Below are positions 23,301 through 33,678 of a stretch of DNA of 64,000 bases, piece by piece. The stretch covers positions 186,001 to 250,000 of the forward strand of contig CANTFL010000221.1 in assembly GCA_947650285.1 (NCBI GenBank). The letters are read 5' to 3'. The notes under the pieces were generated by a model. The model ran no database searches and had not been told where the DNA came from. It saw nothing but the letters and a program-made list of their open reading frames with translations. Position numbers and translations under genes: made by a program. The stretch's first letter is position 1. Each line of letters starts with the position of its first letter. The DNA comes from Hyaloperonospora brassicae (taxonomy: Eukaryota > Oomycota > Peronosporomycetes > Peronosporales > Peronosporaceae).

Positions 23301-24830
23301 GAGCATACGAATGCATTACATGACTTTTCGTTTATCCTTACATGTATCGCTGCATAAACAATTTTTGCGAATTTCATATCACTCGCGTATAGCTTGTCGT
23401 TCAGATTTAAATCCATACCTATTAAATGCCTCGGTATGGTGCCCAAACTATCAAGAATATAATGCGTATCGTCGAAGTCTTCCACCAATGCCAAGGGTGT
23501 AAATACATATCCTAGTCCCGTCAATTTTTTAAAATTTATTTAATCAGTAAATAAAGCATTGACACGCGTCAATATCGCCTCTTGGAGCTGCTAAGATAAG
23601 ATATTACTCCACTTGTAGACTCACATTCACTCAGAGCTGCCAGATCATTTGCTAGAATGTTTGTCAGGAACAATGTAGATGTTTACATGTCCTCCTTTAT
23701 CGATATATAAGGAATATGGATATTGTTCTGTGTCACGTTGGTATAAAACATCACTTTTTAGACAATAATCTCATTGTAGGGGGCCATTATAGGATATATT
23801 GGCTTGTCGCTGGATATTGTATTAAGCTTGTTGAAAATTTGGTTATGATTGTCGTATAAATCATCATTAGCCTCAATAGTACGGAACACAAGTTTTGGTA
23901 GGTGATGTTGACATTCTAGATATGTAGAAGCCAACTCTGGCACACTGTGGCGGTATAATCATTGAACATAAAAACTTGTATCGTGAAGTGGTCCGATTAT
24001 TCCTGGCATTTCGTACGAATGACGTTTCCAGCGAGATTAACGTGTCAGCTACCGAAAATTAATTACTGGTTTTGATATTAAGGGTCAAAAGCTCATTTTC
24101 TTTATTATTGACCTTCAAAATATAGAAACGACATCACTATAATTTACTGCCGTAAGAGGAATAATTATTCAGGCGGACTTTTTGAAATACGCTGCTATAT
24201 ACACCATTACATATGACCAGTGATCTTGGTCGATTATAAAAAATACAATTTTAAATGAATAAAGGACCGATGTCTTTGCTGTATATTCAATTCACTATGT
24301 AAGAATTCGTGTGTCAATTTTTTGTTTAAGTCGTTTATTCTTTATAAAGTAGGTGAATTTTACATCTTCATCCTTCCTGTGAGAAGAACAAACTATATCT
24401 TACACAATTCATGAATAAAGCAAGAACCAAAAGTTAATTACGGTGATAACCGTATCGAAATAATGATATGTCGAAGTTGAATTTACTGTGTTTCCTTATT
24501 CTTAGATAACCTGCCTTTAATCGATAATCTGCCTTTGCTTGTCAATCTCAATTTGCAATATAACATTCGAGCTGATCGTAAAATTCTTAATGTAAGCTGC
24601 ATCTCTACCTCATGCGGACCACTTGAATACGCACGATTTTGAATGTAATCGTGGCTTGATCCAGATACAATTTACATAATTAGGCTTTACCGACGCTATA
24701 TCAGCACCTTCGTCATCGGTAATTTCGTGCCTAGTCAATTGATCGCAAGGTTCGAGCCATTTATTTGCGCCGTTTTGTCCAGAACGATTGACACTTATTA
24801 ACACCTCTTTCTTAGAATGCTCGCCCATCC
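20300..24830 (-). pseudogene. decayed coding-like stretch of unknown origin, minus strand
   Basis: Minus-strand frames (20,300-20,491; 21,647-21,859; 23,264-23,524; 23,758-23,943; 24,610-24,828) again look protein-like but are interrupted. Examples are an 86-codon frame with DFDDTHYILDSLGTIPRHLI and a 72-codon frame with acidic DDEGADIASVKPNYVNCIW. Together with the plus-strand block before it, the layout is convergent around 20.3 kb. No family is assigned. Confidence 0.3.
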
Positions 24831-26640
24831 AAAAATGGTATTTTTCTTCTGCCTAAGTCTAAATAAATTTACCCGCTGCTTTTTAAATAATAAATTTTTT
24901 ATTTGTATCCTAAAAAAAAAATAATTTGTATGTCATCTTAGGGTCGTTGTACCAAAAATAGATCACGAGATATTTTTATAAAGTCCATTGATATGCAGTT
25001 CTGTTCTCGAAAAGGTATGTTATGATTTCCTTCGGCTCGAGTTGAATATGCCATCTTGGTATCGCGCACGCTTTTTATAACGTACCTTATATCTTTCTCA
25101 GACATGTCTCAATCTATTATCTTAAATTATATTTTATCATGTAAATAAAATTAATATTTACATGAAGGAAAGCCTTAGTCGCCTTTAAACTTTCTCTTAG
25201 ATCCTACGCATACATGCATTGTTGCATGTAGGATCCTCACGAGGGTGCCGCCGAAATCATAGAAACGCTAGCGCTGCAAGGTCAAAATTTATTGTATGCG
25301 ATGCTCATGCAGTTTGCCTACTTTACTTTAAGATCTTATACAAATAAATGCTGCATACTTATACGATTAAATTAATTTCCATTAAAGCCGATTTTTTAAT
25401 AGACAATCGATGCAGTGATAAACAATTCAAGGTTCATATCCCTCATCACATAAATTAATTGAAAACAAAAATGATCATAATCATGTGCTTTTGCATAATA
25501 CTTCGTGCTAATACCCAATTACATATTTCCTGTATCCATTGTTTTGACTAAAGTAGGTAACGGAACATGTATGTTATGTCATATCGCATCCTATCATATT
25601 TGACGGTGATATGTTTAAGGAAACGGTTACTTTTGCAAGTCGTATGCAACGTGCTAATGGCCTTCTTTTTTTATTTCTTACGCGAAAGACAAGTTTCATC
25701 GATATAGGCGTCCTGTATTATACAATTCTAATATAAATATATGTACAAACATATTCTGCAGTTAATCTATTAGAATGCTCTCTCTACTTGCCTTTCATAA
25801 TCAAAAATAGGCACTGTATGATTTGAGCTTGCATAATGAGCAATACAAAGCGACGAAAACCAACACCGACTTTCGTACTTTTACGAAGACTAGTTCTATC
25901 GAGAAATACTTGTGATAATGCGTAAGTGTGATCGAGTTCAATGTTGCTGCAATACCCGATTTAGTCTTTCATAATTAACTCTGAAGCAGTTTATTAATGT
26001 TCCACTTTATAACGACTGCAGTACAGTTTTGGTATGCATGTTATTTCGATAGGTTTCTATACCTTTAAACATATGCCGAAGGTAGCTTGCCGACTATGGT
26101 GCCACTAGAATTCTTACCATAATCAAATTAAGACTGGTGTCGATGCGTAGATAAGTGATACATCAATTTAATAAGGTGCGATTTTTATCGTAATACACAT
26201 CGTAGCCACAAAGAGATTTGAGCGTTATCAATTGGCATAAACTAATTTATAGGTTTGACTCTGTCAAGTGGAATAAAGGGGGTTGTAAACTTTACATCGA
26301 AATGACTAAAAACAGTATAAGTACAACAACACGAGGTTATATTATACTTTACAAAGAATTCCGTACACTGATAAGATTGGCCATTCAACAATTCTCCTTA
26401 CTAAATATTGCAATAAAATTACAAACCATACCGTTTTGAAAATTACACTGCAGTCGGCAGACAAAGATGTGTCAATTCTAATGAGCCGAAAATTACTTCC
26501 GTAATGAATGAGTGTTGTAGCGGAAATACATGGTTTCGTATCGCCTAGATCAATTGAATTAACAATTGGAAACATTAATGTGGTAAAGACTAGACGTAAA
26601 GATATTTTTGTCAACTTTAAGTTATCTCTATTACGTAAGT
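24831..26640. other. very AT-rich region, no supported gene
   Basis: Short frames at 26,218-26,439 (plus) and 26,342-26,614 (minus) overlap antiparallel and carry no known domain. The sequence is otherwise AT-rich. Confidence 0.35.
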
Positions 26641-26649
26641 CTTAATCTC

Positions 26650-27277
26650 CTACACTGTGTCAGTGGTAGTGTAACGAGGTTACACGTTGACCGGTAGTCG
26701 ACAATAGGTGTGGCACACACAAGGGATGGGATCCCCTTTAAAGTACTATTAGAACACAGTATCAATTGATGAAGACTGTCGTCTGTCAACAATTGATTAC
26801 GAGATCTTTAATAGGTTTATTCAGGACATAAGTGAGTGGGTTATTTACTTTGTTCTACGGTGTTCTTTTAGGTTAAAAGAAGCAATAAAATTCAGTTCCC
26901 ATTTTGATCAACAAAAGACACGTGACTCTCTGAGGCGTCTTGCGATCGTAAGGAAGTAACAACGCCTTGCTAAGGCATATACTTCTTGTGCACTTAGTGC
27001 GATTGATTCTTTGAGTCGTTTGGTCCCCCTGGAACAGGGACAGTAAGCTCTTTGAGCTTGTTGACTCTTTGAGCTAAGTTTGTAGATCCAAAGTTGTTCG
27101 TAAGAGCGTTGAGTCTTCCTCTGTCTTAAGGAGCTGTGTAGCTCCGCTACACGTAGGAACTAATACATTTTACGATTTTTGAGGTTATAGTTTAGAATAA
27201 CCTTTTTCGTCAGTTTGTATTATTCAGTCCTGTAAACATGTGATGCTTCTCACGTTTCCAGGGTCGCGCCCTCGACA
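26650..27277. repeat. hairpin-rich flank, possible interrupted LTR of a related family
   Basis: It starts near 26,670 with TGTAACGAGGTTACACG, similar to the LTR start of the neighbouring element. It is rich in short inverted repeats, for example GCTCTTTGAGC, GTCCC..GGGAC, GTAGCTCCGCTAC and AGGTTATAGTTTAGAATAACCT minus its centre. It contains AGCAATAAAATTCAG, a polyadenylation-like signal. The complete element at 27,283 interrupts it, and its continuation should resume at 35,274. A possible end ATATCTACA lies at 35,283-35,291. No target duplication was found, so this assignment is tentative. Confidence 0.4.
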
Positions 27278-27282
27278 TCACC
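27278..27282. repeat. target-site duplication, left copy (TCACC)
   Basis: TCACC immediately precedes the LTR TGTAACGG. The same five bases follow the other LTR at 35,269-35,273. A 5-bp duplication is normal for Ty3/gypsy integration and fixes the element ends. Confidence 0.9.
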
Positions 27283-27672
27283 TGTAACGGGGCACACCCT
27301 TGCGTAACTTAACGCAAGGGATTTGGGTGCGCCGACGGACGTACACGTGGCAAGCGAGGAAGCGTAGGTAGGGTAAAAGTAGAACTGTTATATTAATAAA
27401 TTAAGTCTTTAAACTACTGTCTCTTCGTTTGACTTAATTCAATTATACTAATATAACTGCATGTATGGTGACGTCTCGTCACCACTCATTGCGCGCGTCT
27501 TGCGGCGATTGGTGGGTTGATATCATCACGATATCAACCAATGAACAGACCCTTTGGTCGACCCTTCAATATCACCAGTTTGGTGATATTGTTTAAAGAA
27601 TATCCATCTTTATATTCTTTATTGTCACTTTCCTTAAAGTGACAATTTCATGTAACGGGCTGCCCCGTTACA
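27283..27672 (-). repeat. 3' LTR of the gypsy element
   Basis: TGTAACGGGG..CCCCGTTACA gives unusually long 10-bp inverted ends. The last 22 bases repeat the same pairing as TGTAACGGG-CTG-CCCCGTTACA. Internal hairpins include CCCTTGCG/CGCAAGGG, GGTGACG/CGTCACC, GGTTGATATC/GATATCAACC, CAATATCACC/GGTGATATTG and an 11-bp stem at 27,621-27,646. TATA-like and AATAAA-like stretches are present in both directions, so it could drive or end transcription on either strand. Confidence 0.93.
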
Positions 27673-27675
27673 TCA

Positions 27676-27686
27676 CCCCCCCCCTT
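27676..27686 (-). other. polypurine tract
   Basis: On the minus strand this is AAGGGGGGGGG followed by TGA and then the 3' LTR. A purine run directly upstream of the 3' LTR is the normal plus-strand DNA primer of LTR retroelements, and it confirms the element's direction. Confidence 0.85.
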
Positions 27687-27805
27687 AACTGATAGTCACC
27701 GTGTGACTATCGAAAATATGGAGGCCACCCGTTGGCCACCATTGGGACAGGGAGCACTTGTTGGGTCCGTTCCATTCACTTTCCGCTTGACCTCGCATAG
27801 TTAAC

Positions 27806-29410
27806 ATGTCTATGCGAGGTGACTCACGACCCGCACAGCCCGGTGCTGTGCCAGCCTCTGCGGCAGACGCTTCGTCGACTGCCGCCCCTTCTTCGCCTGC
27901 AGCAACAGGTGCTGCAGGTGCACGCGGTATCACACCGCGTGCGCACGATGACCCTGATGTAGAGGTCATCTACTCTGGCGAGTCAGACGTGTCTGACTCG
28001 GGCAATGCTCCAGAGGCGTCTCGCTCACCGGCGACGCCTCAGTATTCGCCAAGACCACTACCGAACGAACGGACTCGTGATTTGCATCACAGTCTGTTCG
28101 GCAGTGATGACGATGATCAGGGTGGTGAGTTCTATTCCTCACCACCGCCGGCTCGTGCGTCTTCGCACGAGCGTGATGACGATGGCGCGAGCCGTCGTCA
28201 ATCTGGGAGCCGTGGTACCGACAAGGGTACCACTGTGAAGCGTGATGAGTTGAAGCCGTGGCGTTTGCCCGAACAGCTCATCAATAGCCTGTCTCATGAG
28301 ACAGGCCAACACCATCGAATACCCTTATTCGATGCAACCGAGCTTCACGGCTTGAGTTCCAGCGCGAAGAACTTTCGCGCTGAAGAAGATTTCTATCTCG
28401 ATGTCTTTCTTAGACATCGATGGTACAACAGCAACCAAAAGCGTGACAAAACATCGCTTTTGGCTGCGTGGAACGCGTTCGTCCAAAACGTAAAGAATTT
28501 TGGACGAGAAGGGTGGCTCAAGAAACTTGAGGCGACATGCCTCAGGTTCGAACGGCGAACGCCAACCGGTGCTAGGTACCGGTTGCATTGTTTATCGAGT
28601 GAGGCAGGCATTCCTTGCCTCACATGGGGAGACCCTTGTGCGAGTTGTGTTGACAACTCGCAGCGTGCACATAGGGATGTGTACTCCCTAAATTCGCCCT
28701 GGGGAAGGGCACACATCTCGGCTGAGATGCGTGACGCGATTGCAAACTTGCAATCCGTCTACAAGCGCCTAGGGCGCGTGTTTACCGATGGGCCACAGGA
28801 CTCATCGGATGGGTCTCGTCATACTGGCGGACGAGACCTTCAACATCCATCAACAGCTGAGAGCGGGGCTCCCAGCTGTTCCAAGAGGGTGGATACCCCC
28901 GCCACTGGACGAGGTAGCTCGTCCTTGATCCTGAATCGTCACGGTGATTCAAGATACGCTCCACTAGAAAGCGTTGATCACCGTGAGCATCCACCAAAGG
29001 ATGTGGTGGAGGAGGAAAGACCTCCTCCAGATGATTCGGTTCACCATCTCGACCCTTACGAGATGGATCGCGCAATCGATGAATTGCGCGATGACTTGAA
29101 GCACGAGCGCGATCGGCGCTACGCTTTGACCGATACCGTGCGGAAGAACCGCAAGGGTCACGAGGCTGATCGGGCGAGGGATCGCGCCGATTATGCCACA
29201 GCGCAGCTTCAGGTCGAGCGGGATGTCCGCTCCCTATTCGGCGAGCTGGCGACAGCTCGCGGGGAGATATCTCGGTTGAGTACCGAGGTATCATATCTGC
29301 GCGACCAGACGGATCGTCTGGAGCGCGAACGCAAGAACTTGATGGATGTTCTTGAACGTGGGGGCTATCTTCATCGGAAGAAGAAGGCTCGTACTGACAG
29401 TACGACCTAA
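27806..29410 (+). CDS. antisense accessory ORF of the retrotransposon (534 aa), unknown function
   Basis: The frame is intact over 534 codons on the strand opposite gag-pol, starting 133 bp inside the 3' LTR. Residues 1-60 are Ala/Ser/Pro-rich and 45-130 acidic and disordered ([18 protein letters not shown]). Residues about 150-330 look like a folded domain with [13 protein letters not shown] (196-208) and a Cys/His cluster (H261, C262, C271, C278, C281, the last two as CASC). Residues 419-520 form a charged heptad-like coiled coil, ending in basic RKKKAR (524-529), a possible nuclear signal. I recognise no named domain. The ATG sits in the loop of a 10-bp hairpin (27,791-27,819). The last 629 bp overlap the chromodomain part of pol in antisense. 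Extra ORFs near the 3' LTR in either sense are known in plant gypsy elements, and antisense genes from a 3' LTR in deltaretroviruses. By analogy the LTR may act as promoter. A captured host gene is the alternative. Confidence 0.8.
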   Translation: MSMRGDSRPAQPGAVPASAADASSTAAPSSPAATGAAGARGITPRAHDDPDVEVIYSGESDVSDSGNAPEASRSPATPQYSPRPLPNERTRDLHHSLFGSDDDDQGGEFYSSPPPARASSHERDDDGASRRQSGSRGTDKGTTVKRDELKPWRLPEQLINSLSHETGQHHRIPLFDATELHGLSSSAKNFRAEEDFYLDVFLRHRWYNSNQKRDKTSLLAAWNAFVQNVKNFGREGWLKKLEATCLRFERRTPTGARYRLHCLSSEAGIPCLTWGDPCASCVDNSQRAHRDVYSLNSPWGRAHISAEMRDAIANLQSVYKRLGRVFTDGPQDSSDGSRHTGGRDLQHPSTAESGAPSCSKRVDTPATGRGSSSLILNRHGDSRYAPLESVDHREHPPKDVVEEERPPPDDSVHHLDPYEMDRAIDELRDDLKHERDRRYALTDTVRKNRKGHEADRARDRADYATAQLQVERDVRSLFGELATARGEISRLSTEVSYLRDQTDRLERERKNLMDVLERGGYLHRKKKARTDSTT

Positions 29411-29460
29411 GCCTCCCCACGTAAAACGTAGGATGCGTGCGCATCCTAACGTGGCAATTC
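28782..29460 (-). pseudogene. pol, C-terminal linker and chromodomain
   Basis: After a frame change near 29,450 the protein resumes with [16 protein letters not shown], the motif that normally follows the integrase core in Ty3/gypsy pol. It then runs through about 130 residues of Ser/Pro/Arg/Asp-rich linker into a chromodomain: [36 protein letters not shown], and a final helix (VRQYDETHP). The conserved aromatic residues (F in RFLVE, W in VQWRGY, W in NSWEP) are present. Chromodomains steer chromoviral integrase to modified histones. The frame is open to its stop at 28,782. The linker is antisense to the coiled-coil coding part of the 27,806-29,410 ORF, which may explain its odd composition. 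Confidence 0.85.
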
Positions 29461-30015
29461 GAGTGTGTATGCATTGCCCTTGCGATGCAACACTCGAAAT
29501 GGCCCAATGTACTTCGGCAGTAGTTTACTACTGCCGACACTAGTGACTGCATGTCCAGGTAAGTTTACCGTAGACAGTAGTACTAGGTCGTTAACCTTAA
29601 ATGAAAGAACATTTGCTCTTCCATTCTTGTCTGCGTTCCGTTTCTGACGGTCCACCGCATTTGCGATGGAGTCCTGAACGAAACGGACTACCGCTTCTCG
29701 AGTCAGCAGGAAGTTCTCTGCTGACTCTTTGTTTTGTCTGGCAGTGCGCTTCGTGCGCACTGCTAAGAGATTGCTCTCTTCTTCAGCGAGGTTGTCTTCT
29801 TCCTCGCTGACATAATCGTTGGCGATGCTGAATATACCAGCATCGTCATCATCATCCGAATCAATAATAGCGTCTTCGCTATTATTGAGATGATCTTCTT
29901 CATCGATGTCGACTTGATCGACATCGGCATCATACGTGACGACGTTTGCGTCGACACGTGATGAGCAAGAGCCAAAACGGTTTTTGCTCGAGCGAGTCCC
30001 TCCCCCCTTATCCAA
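29446..30015 (-). pseudogene. pol, acidic insertion and integrase C-terminal domain
   Basis: The first about 80 codons are strikingly acidic (DADVDQVDIDEEDH, DSDDDDDAG, SEEEDNLAEEES). They are followed by the usual basic/Gln helix (RTARQNKESAENF) and the GPY/F-like module: VNDLVLLSTVNLP, KLLPKYIGPFRVL, GNAYTLELP. The acidic stretch sits where Ty3/gypsy integrases normally run straight from catalytic core to C-terminal domain, so it is an insertion peculiar to this lineage. Frame changes join it to the catalytic core near 30,010 and to the chromodomain near 29,450. Confidence 0.8.
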
Positions 30016-30340
30016 GAGTCACACTCTATAAGGGTGGGCACTCGTGGATGGCGTAGGCCATTCACGTAAAACGGTGTGTGCTGTGTTGAAGCATGCACCG
30101 AATTATTGATGGCGAATTCCACCATGGGTAGGAATTCGCTCCAACTCGGAAACGAGTGGACATATCCTCGAAGAGATCTCTTCGAGGACACGGTTCGCAC
30201 GTTCCGTCTGACCATCTGTTTCTGGATGGTCAGAAGTGGACATCTTCAATCGTGTTCCGAGAGTACGGAACACGGTTTGCCAAAATTCCGCCGTGAACCG
30301 AGGGTCACGGTCGGATACGAAGTTCACGGGGTAACCCGTG
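29990..30340 (-). pseudogene. pol, integrase catalytic core (C-terminal half)
   Basis: Minus-strand frames give VSDRDPRFTAEFW (second catalytic Asp) and HPETDGQTERANRVLEE (catalytic Glu in QTER). In another frame from about 30,165 they continue FPSWSEFLPMVEFAINNSVH and the TPFYVNGLRHPR block. At least two frame changes occur: one at a CCCC run near 30,331-30,334 and one near 30,165. The D..D-35-E arrangement is otherwise complete when read together with the upstream segment. Confidence 0.85.
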
Positions 30341-31075
30341 GAGTCTAAAGACCGTGTCTAGAAAGACACGAGCACAACCTTGAGCCTTGATTGACTCAGG
30401 GACAGCAGCAAGATGGACCATCTTGCTGAATCGGTCTACAAACACAAGAATACCATTATTCTTGTGAGCGTCTTCGAGAAACCCGAAGACGAAGTCCATT
30501 GAAACGGACTGCCAGCACTCTGTCGGAACAGGCAGAGGCTGCAATGGCGCACGGGATGAAGGACTAGGCTTCACCCGTTGACAAACTTCGCAAGCACGGA
30601 TGTACTTGCGAACAAACTGATACTGGCGGGGCCAGTAAAAGTCGCGACTTACCGTGAGGTAAGTCTTTTCTCTACCACGATGGCCGCTTGTTGGGGCATC
30701 GTGACACTCATACATGATGCGCAATCGCAAATCATGATGAGCGGGTACGACGACACGAGGCGTGTCGTCGGCAACAGCTGTATAGTACAGCAATCCGTTG
30801 CGTGTACTATACCGATCCGATGAGGATCGGTACAAAGCCGGTAAATCCCTCATGGATTTACTGGATGGATTCACCAGATGATCCATCAATCGCAGAAGAT
30901 CCTTATCTTCCGCGTATGCCTTTCGTACGTCGTCAAGTAAACTTGACGACGGGACACTGACTGACAGTGTCGCAACAGTGGGCTTATCCTCACTGTTGGA
31001 TTGTGCGTCCGGCTCGAAATCGGGCCGGCGTGAAAGAGCATCCGCAACGACATTGAGTCGTCCTGGTTTATACAT
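30305..31075 (-). pseudogene. pol, RNase H tail, integrase zinc domain and first catalytic Asp
   Basis: The frame starts YKPGRLNVVADALSRRPDF, the usual end of RNase H. About 90 residues later comes the integrase HHCC zinc site (HDAPTSGHRG and CEVC), then VSMDFVFGFLE with the first catalytic Asp. It joins the preceding RNase H frame through a one-base frame change near 31,070 and stops at 30,305, where the other frame continues. This is a canonical order for Ty3/gypsy. Confidence 0.88.
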
Positions 31076-31967
31076 CCACGGAGAAGTTATACTCCGCGAA
31101 GAAAGACAGCCACCTCGCCATTCTTTGCGAGAGGTGTGGGCTGTTTACGGCCGTGCGTAATGACGCATGGTCCGTGTAGACAACAAACGGTCTATCTCCC
31201 AAGAGATAGACGCGAAACTTAGCCAGTGCGTACTTCATGGCAAGGAGTTCCTTGTCATGCACTGGGTAATTACGCTCAGCTGCTTGCAGCTGACGCGACT
31301 GATAACAGATGACGCGCTCCGCGCCATCTGCGTCGAACTGCATTAACGCACAGCCGATTGCGAAATCGCTGGCGTCACAGACCACATGAAATGGTCTGTC
31401 CTGATCTGCAATCGCCAAGATCGGCGATTGCATCAAGCTTTGCTTGATACCTTCAAAGAAACGCTGGCACTCAGCGTTCCATGACCACTTGACATTTTTC
31501 TTGAGCAAGCAAGAAAGATGAACAGTCATCTCGGCGTAGTTGCGCGAGTACTTGTGCAAGTACGCCGCAAGACCAAGGAACTTCCTTAGTCCCTTGACAT
31601 CGACTGGCACTGGCCAGTCGGTGATCGCCTTGATCTTTTCGGGATCAGGGCGTACGCCGTGTTTACCCACGATGCACCCAAGAAGTGGTATTTCGCTAGC
31701 CGCGAATATACACTTCTTGAGGTTGGCGTACAACTTATACTTGCGCATAAGTTGAAGAACCTGACGAACGTGAGTTCTGTGAACTTCAACGTCCGTCTTT
31801 CCGTCCATAGCCCGGCTATGGACGAACACATCGTCGAAGTAACTCGGTGCGAAGTCTCGCACCGGTCTCAACAGATTTGTTACACATCTGTTGAATGTTG
31901 CAGGGGCATTACTCAGCCCCTGTGGCATCACTAGCCACTCCCACAGCATCCCGCTGGGGGTACTCAC
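31068..31967 (-). pseudogene. pol, reverse transcriptase palm and RNase H
   Basis: The motifs PSGMLWEWLVMPQGLSNAPA, SYFDDVFVHS (catalytic YxDD), LGLAAYLHKYSRNYAEM (thumb) and then RNase H blocks VCDASDFAIG, ERNYPVHDKELLAM and YTDHASLR appear in order. It is in the same frame as the upstream protease/RT segment but separated by a TAA at 31,989-31,991, which falls inside the palm domain and would truncate the polyprotein. Confidence 0.92.
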
Positions 31968-31988
31968 TGCTCTGTACGGGGAATCTCG

Positions 31989-33557
31989 TTATTGCATCAG
32001 GATCTGATAGAATCCATCCATCAGATCCATGGACGAAAAGATGGTACTCTTTGACATACCATCTATGATGACGTCCTTTATCGGTATCGGCGTCTGAGCC
32101 GGTACCGTTGCAGCATTAAATTTGTTGAATTCGTGCACTATCCGCCACCCTCCTGTGGCCTTTCGCACACAGAAGGTCGGAGAGCTGTGAGGGGATGTTG
32201 ATTCCCTCACATGGCCCGCTGCTAAGCGATCGGCAAAGAACTTGTCGATCGCTATCACTTGTTCACGAGGCAGTGGCCACTGCTTCATGACACAGTATTT
32301 CGAGCCCGGTTTGAGCTCGACTTCATGCCGAGTGCCTTTGTCTTTAGGCAACTCGCAAGGTACGGATTCAGGGAACACATCCCTGAATTCGATCAAATCC
32401 TTATACAAAGGATTTGCCTGAAGTGACTCCCAGGATTGAGACGTGTATCGCTTAATCCGAGTCTTCTCATCTAGAACACTTTCGTCCATCGATGAGCTGC
32501 TGAGAACCCGTTCGTTCTCAGCAAATTCTGTTGCCGACCGAATATCGGCCACATACTCATCCTCCGTGACGAGTATGCAGATCTGCTTGACTTTGCCACT
32601 ACGCAGATCACGCAAGAAACGTTTCGGTTCTAGCGTTGGCAACTGAGTTATCTCCGAAGTTAACTTCGGAGGCACAATCAGATCAAGCGTATAAGCGCCT
32701 ACGCTTGATCCGTCATCAACCAAGACGTTCAACGTCTCGGTTTCTTCCTGGGAACTTGCTTCCACAGGTTGCTGAGGGCCTGATCCGTCAGCAAGCGACT
32801 CTTGAGGAATTCCTTCCTCAAGTACGTGGGGACTTATTCCCTCGACGTCTTCCGACTGTGGCTGTGCAACCACAGTCAGGAACCGATCCTCTACGGTCGA
32901 CTCTCCAGTCGACCTAGGATTTTCATGTTGCCCCTTGTGGGCAACAGACTTCTTTCTTCTAAGATGCTGCCCGCTAGGCATGCATCCATGTCCCGGTCCA
33001 CTCGACTTTTTCGAGTGGTGGACCTTCGGCGCATCCTGTACTTCTGTACAGTTGCCGGGAGCTTGCTCCACAGTGTAGTGATCAACTACACTGTGATCTT
33101 GTGCAGTCGTGCTAACGACCGTACCGCAAGTGAGGCCATCACACTCACTCGTAGAACATCCACACGCTTGTGGACGCTCCAAGATGTTCATCAGATGGCC
33201 ATCTGATGAACAAGCAGCAGGCATCTTCACGGATCGATGCTGCCAGCTCACCCTTGGCTCGTACTTTCTGAGCCAAGGTAATCCCAGGATGACATCAAAT
33301 TTGTCATCCAGATCTAGTACGATGAAGTCATCATCGTACTGATCGCCCTCTAACGTGTAGTGGATTCCTACTACACGTTTCTCAACGGTTATCGATGCGC
33401 CTGTTGCAAGGCGCACCGTCATCCTTGTGAGGGGAATGTCGCGCTCAAAGAACTTGAGCCTACGACCCTCTAGTGACTGGCGACGAACAAAGTTGTTCGA
33501 CGCCCCACAGTCTACTAGGGCACGAAGCGACAAATCATTTGTCGCTTCCAACTTCAA
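31989..33557 (-). pseudogene. pol, protease, long linker and N-terminal reverse transcriptase
   Basis: The protease active site reads ALVDCGASNNFV (Asp-Cys-Gly-Ala where Asp-Ser/Thr-Gly-Ala is usual), followed by VILGLPWL. A poorly conserved linker of about 250 residues follows. The RT fingers then appear: SPHSSPTFCVRKATGGWRIV, TPIPIKDVII, FSSMDLMDGFYQI. The frame lies in a different phase from gag and is closed upstream by a TGA at 33,573-33,575. Expression would therefore need a frame change after gag, or a base has been lost. Confidence 0.9.
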
Positions 33558-33678
33558 GGTGATGAGCGAACGTCATCACCAGGTGCAGAGACACACAATG
33601 ACTGTGTATCTGGAGCAACTTTCGTCAAGAGATTTGCAAATTCTCTTGAGGTTGCTGGATCAGTAGGGCGCTCCGCCC

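Noticed and set aside
28325..28716. Minus-strand ORFs opposite the antisense accessory ORF
   Set aside because: They lie outside pol motifs and look like shadows of the plus-strand frame, favoured by the abundance of inverted repeats.
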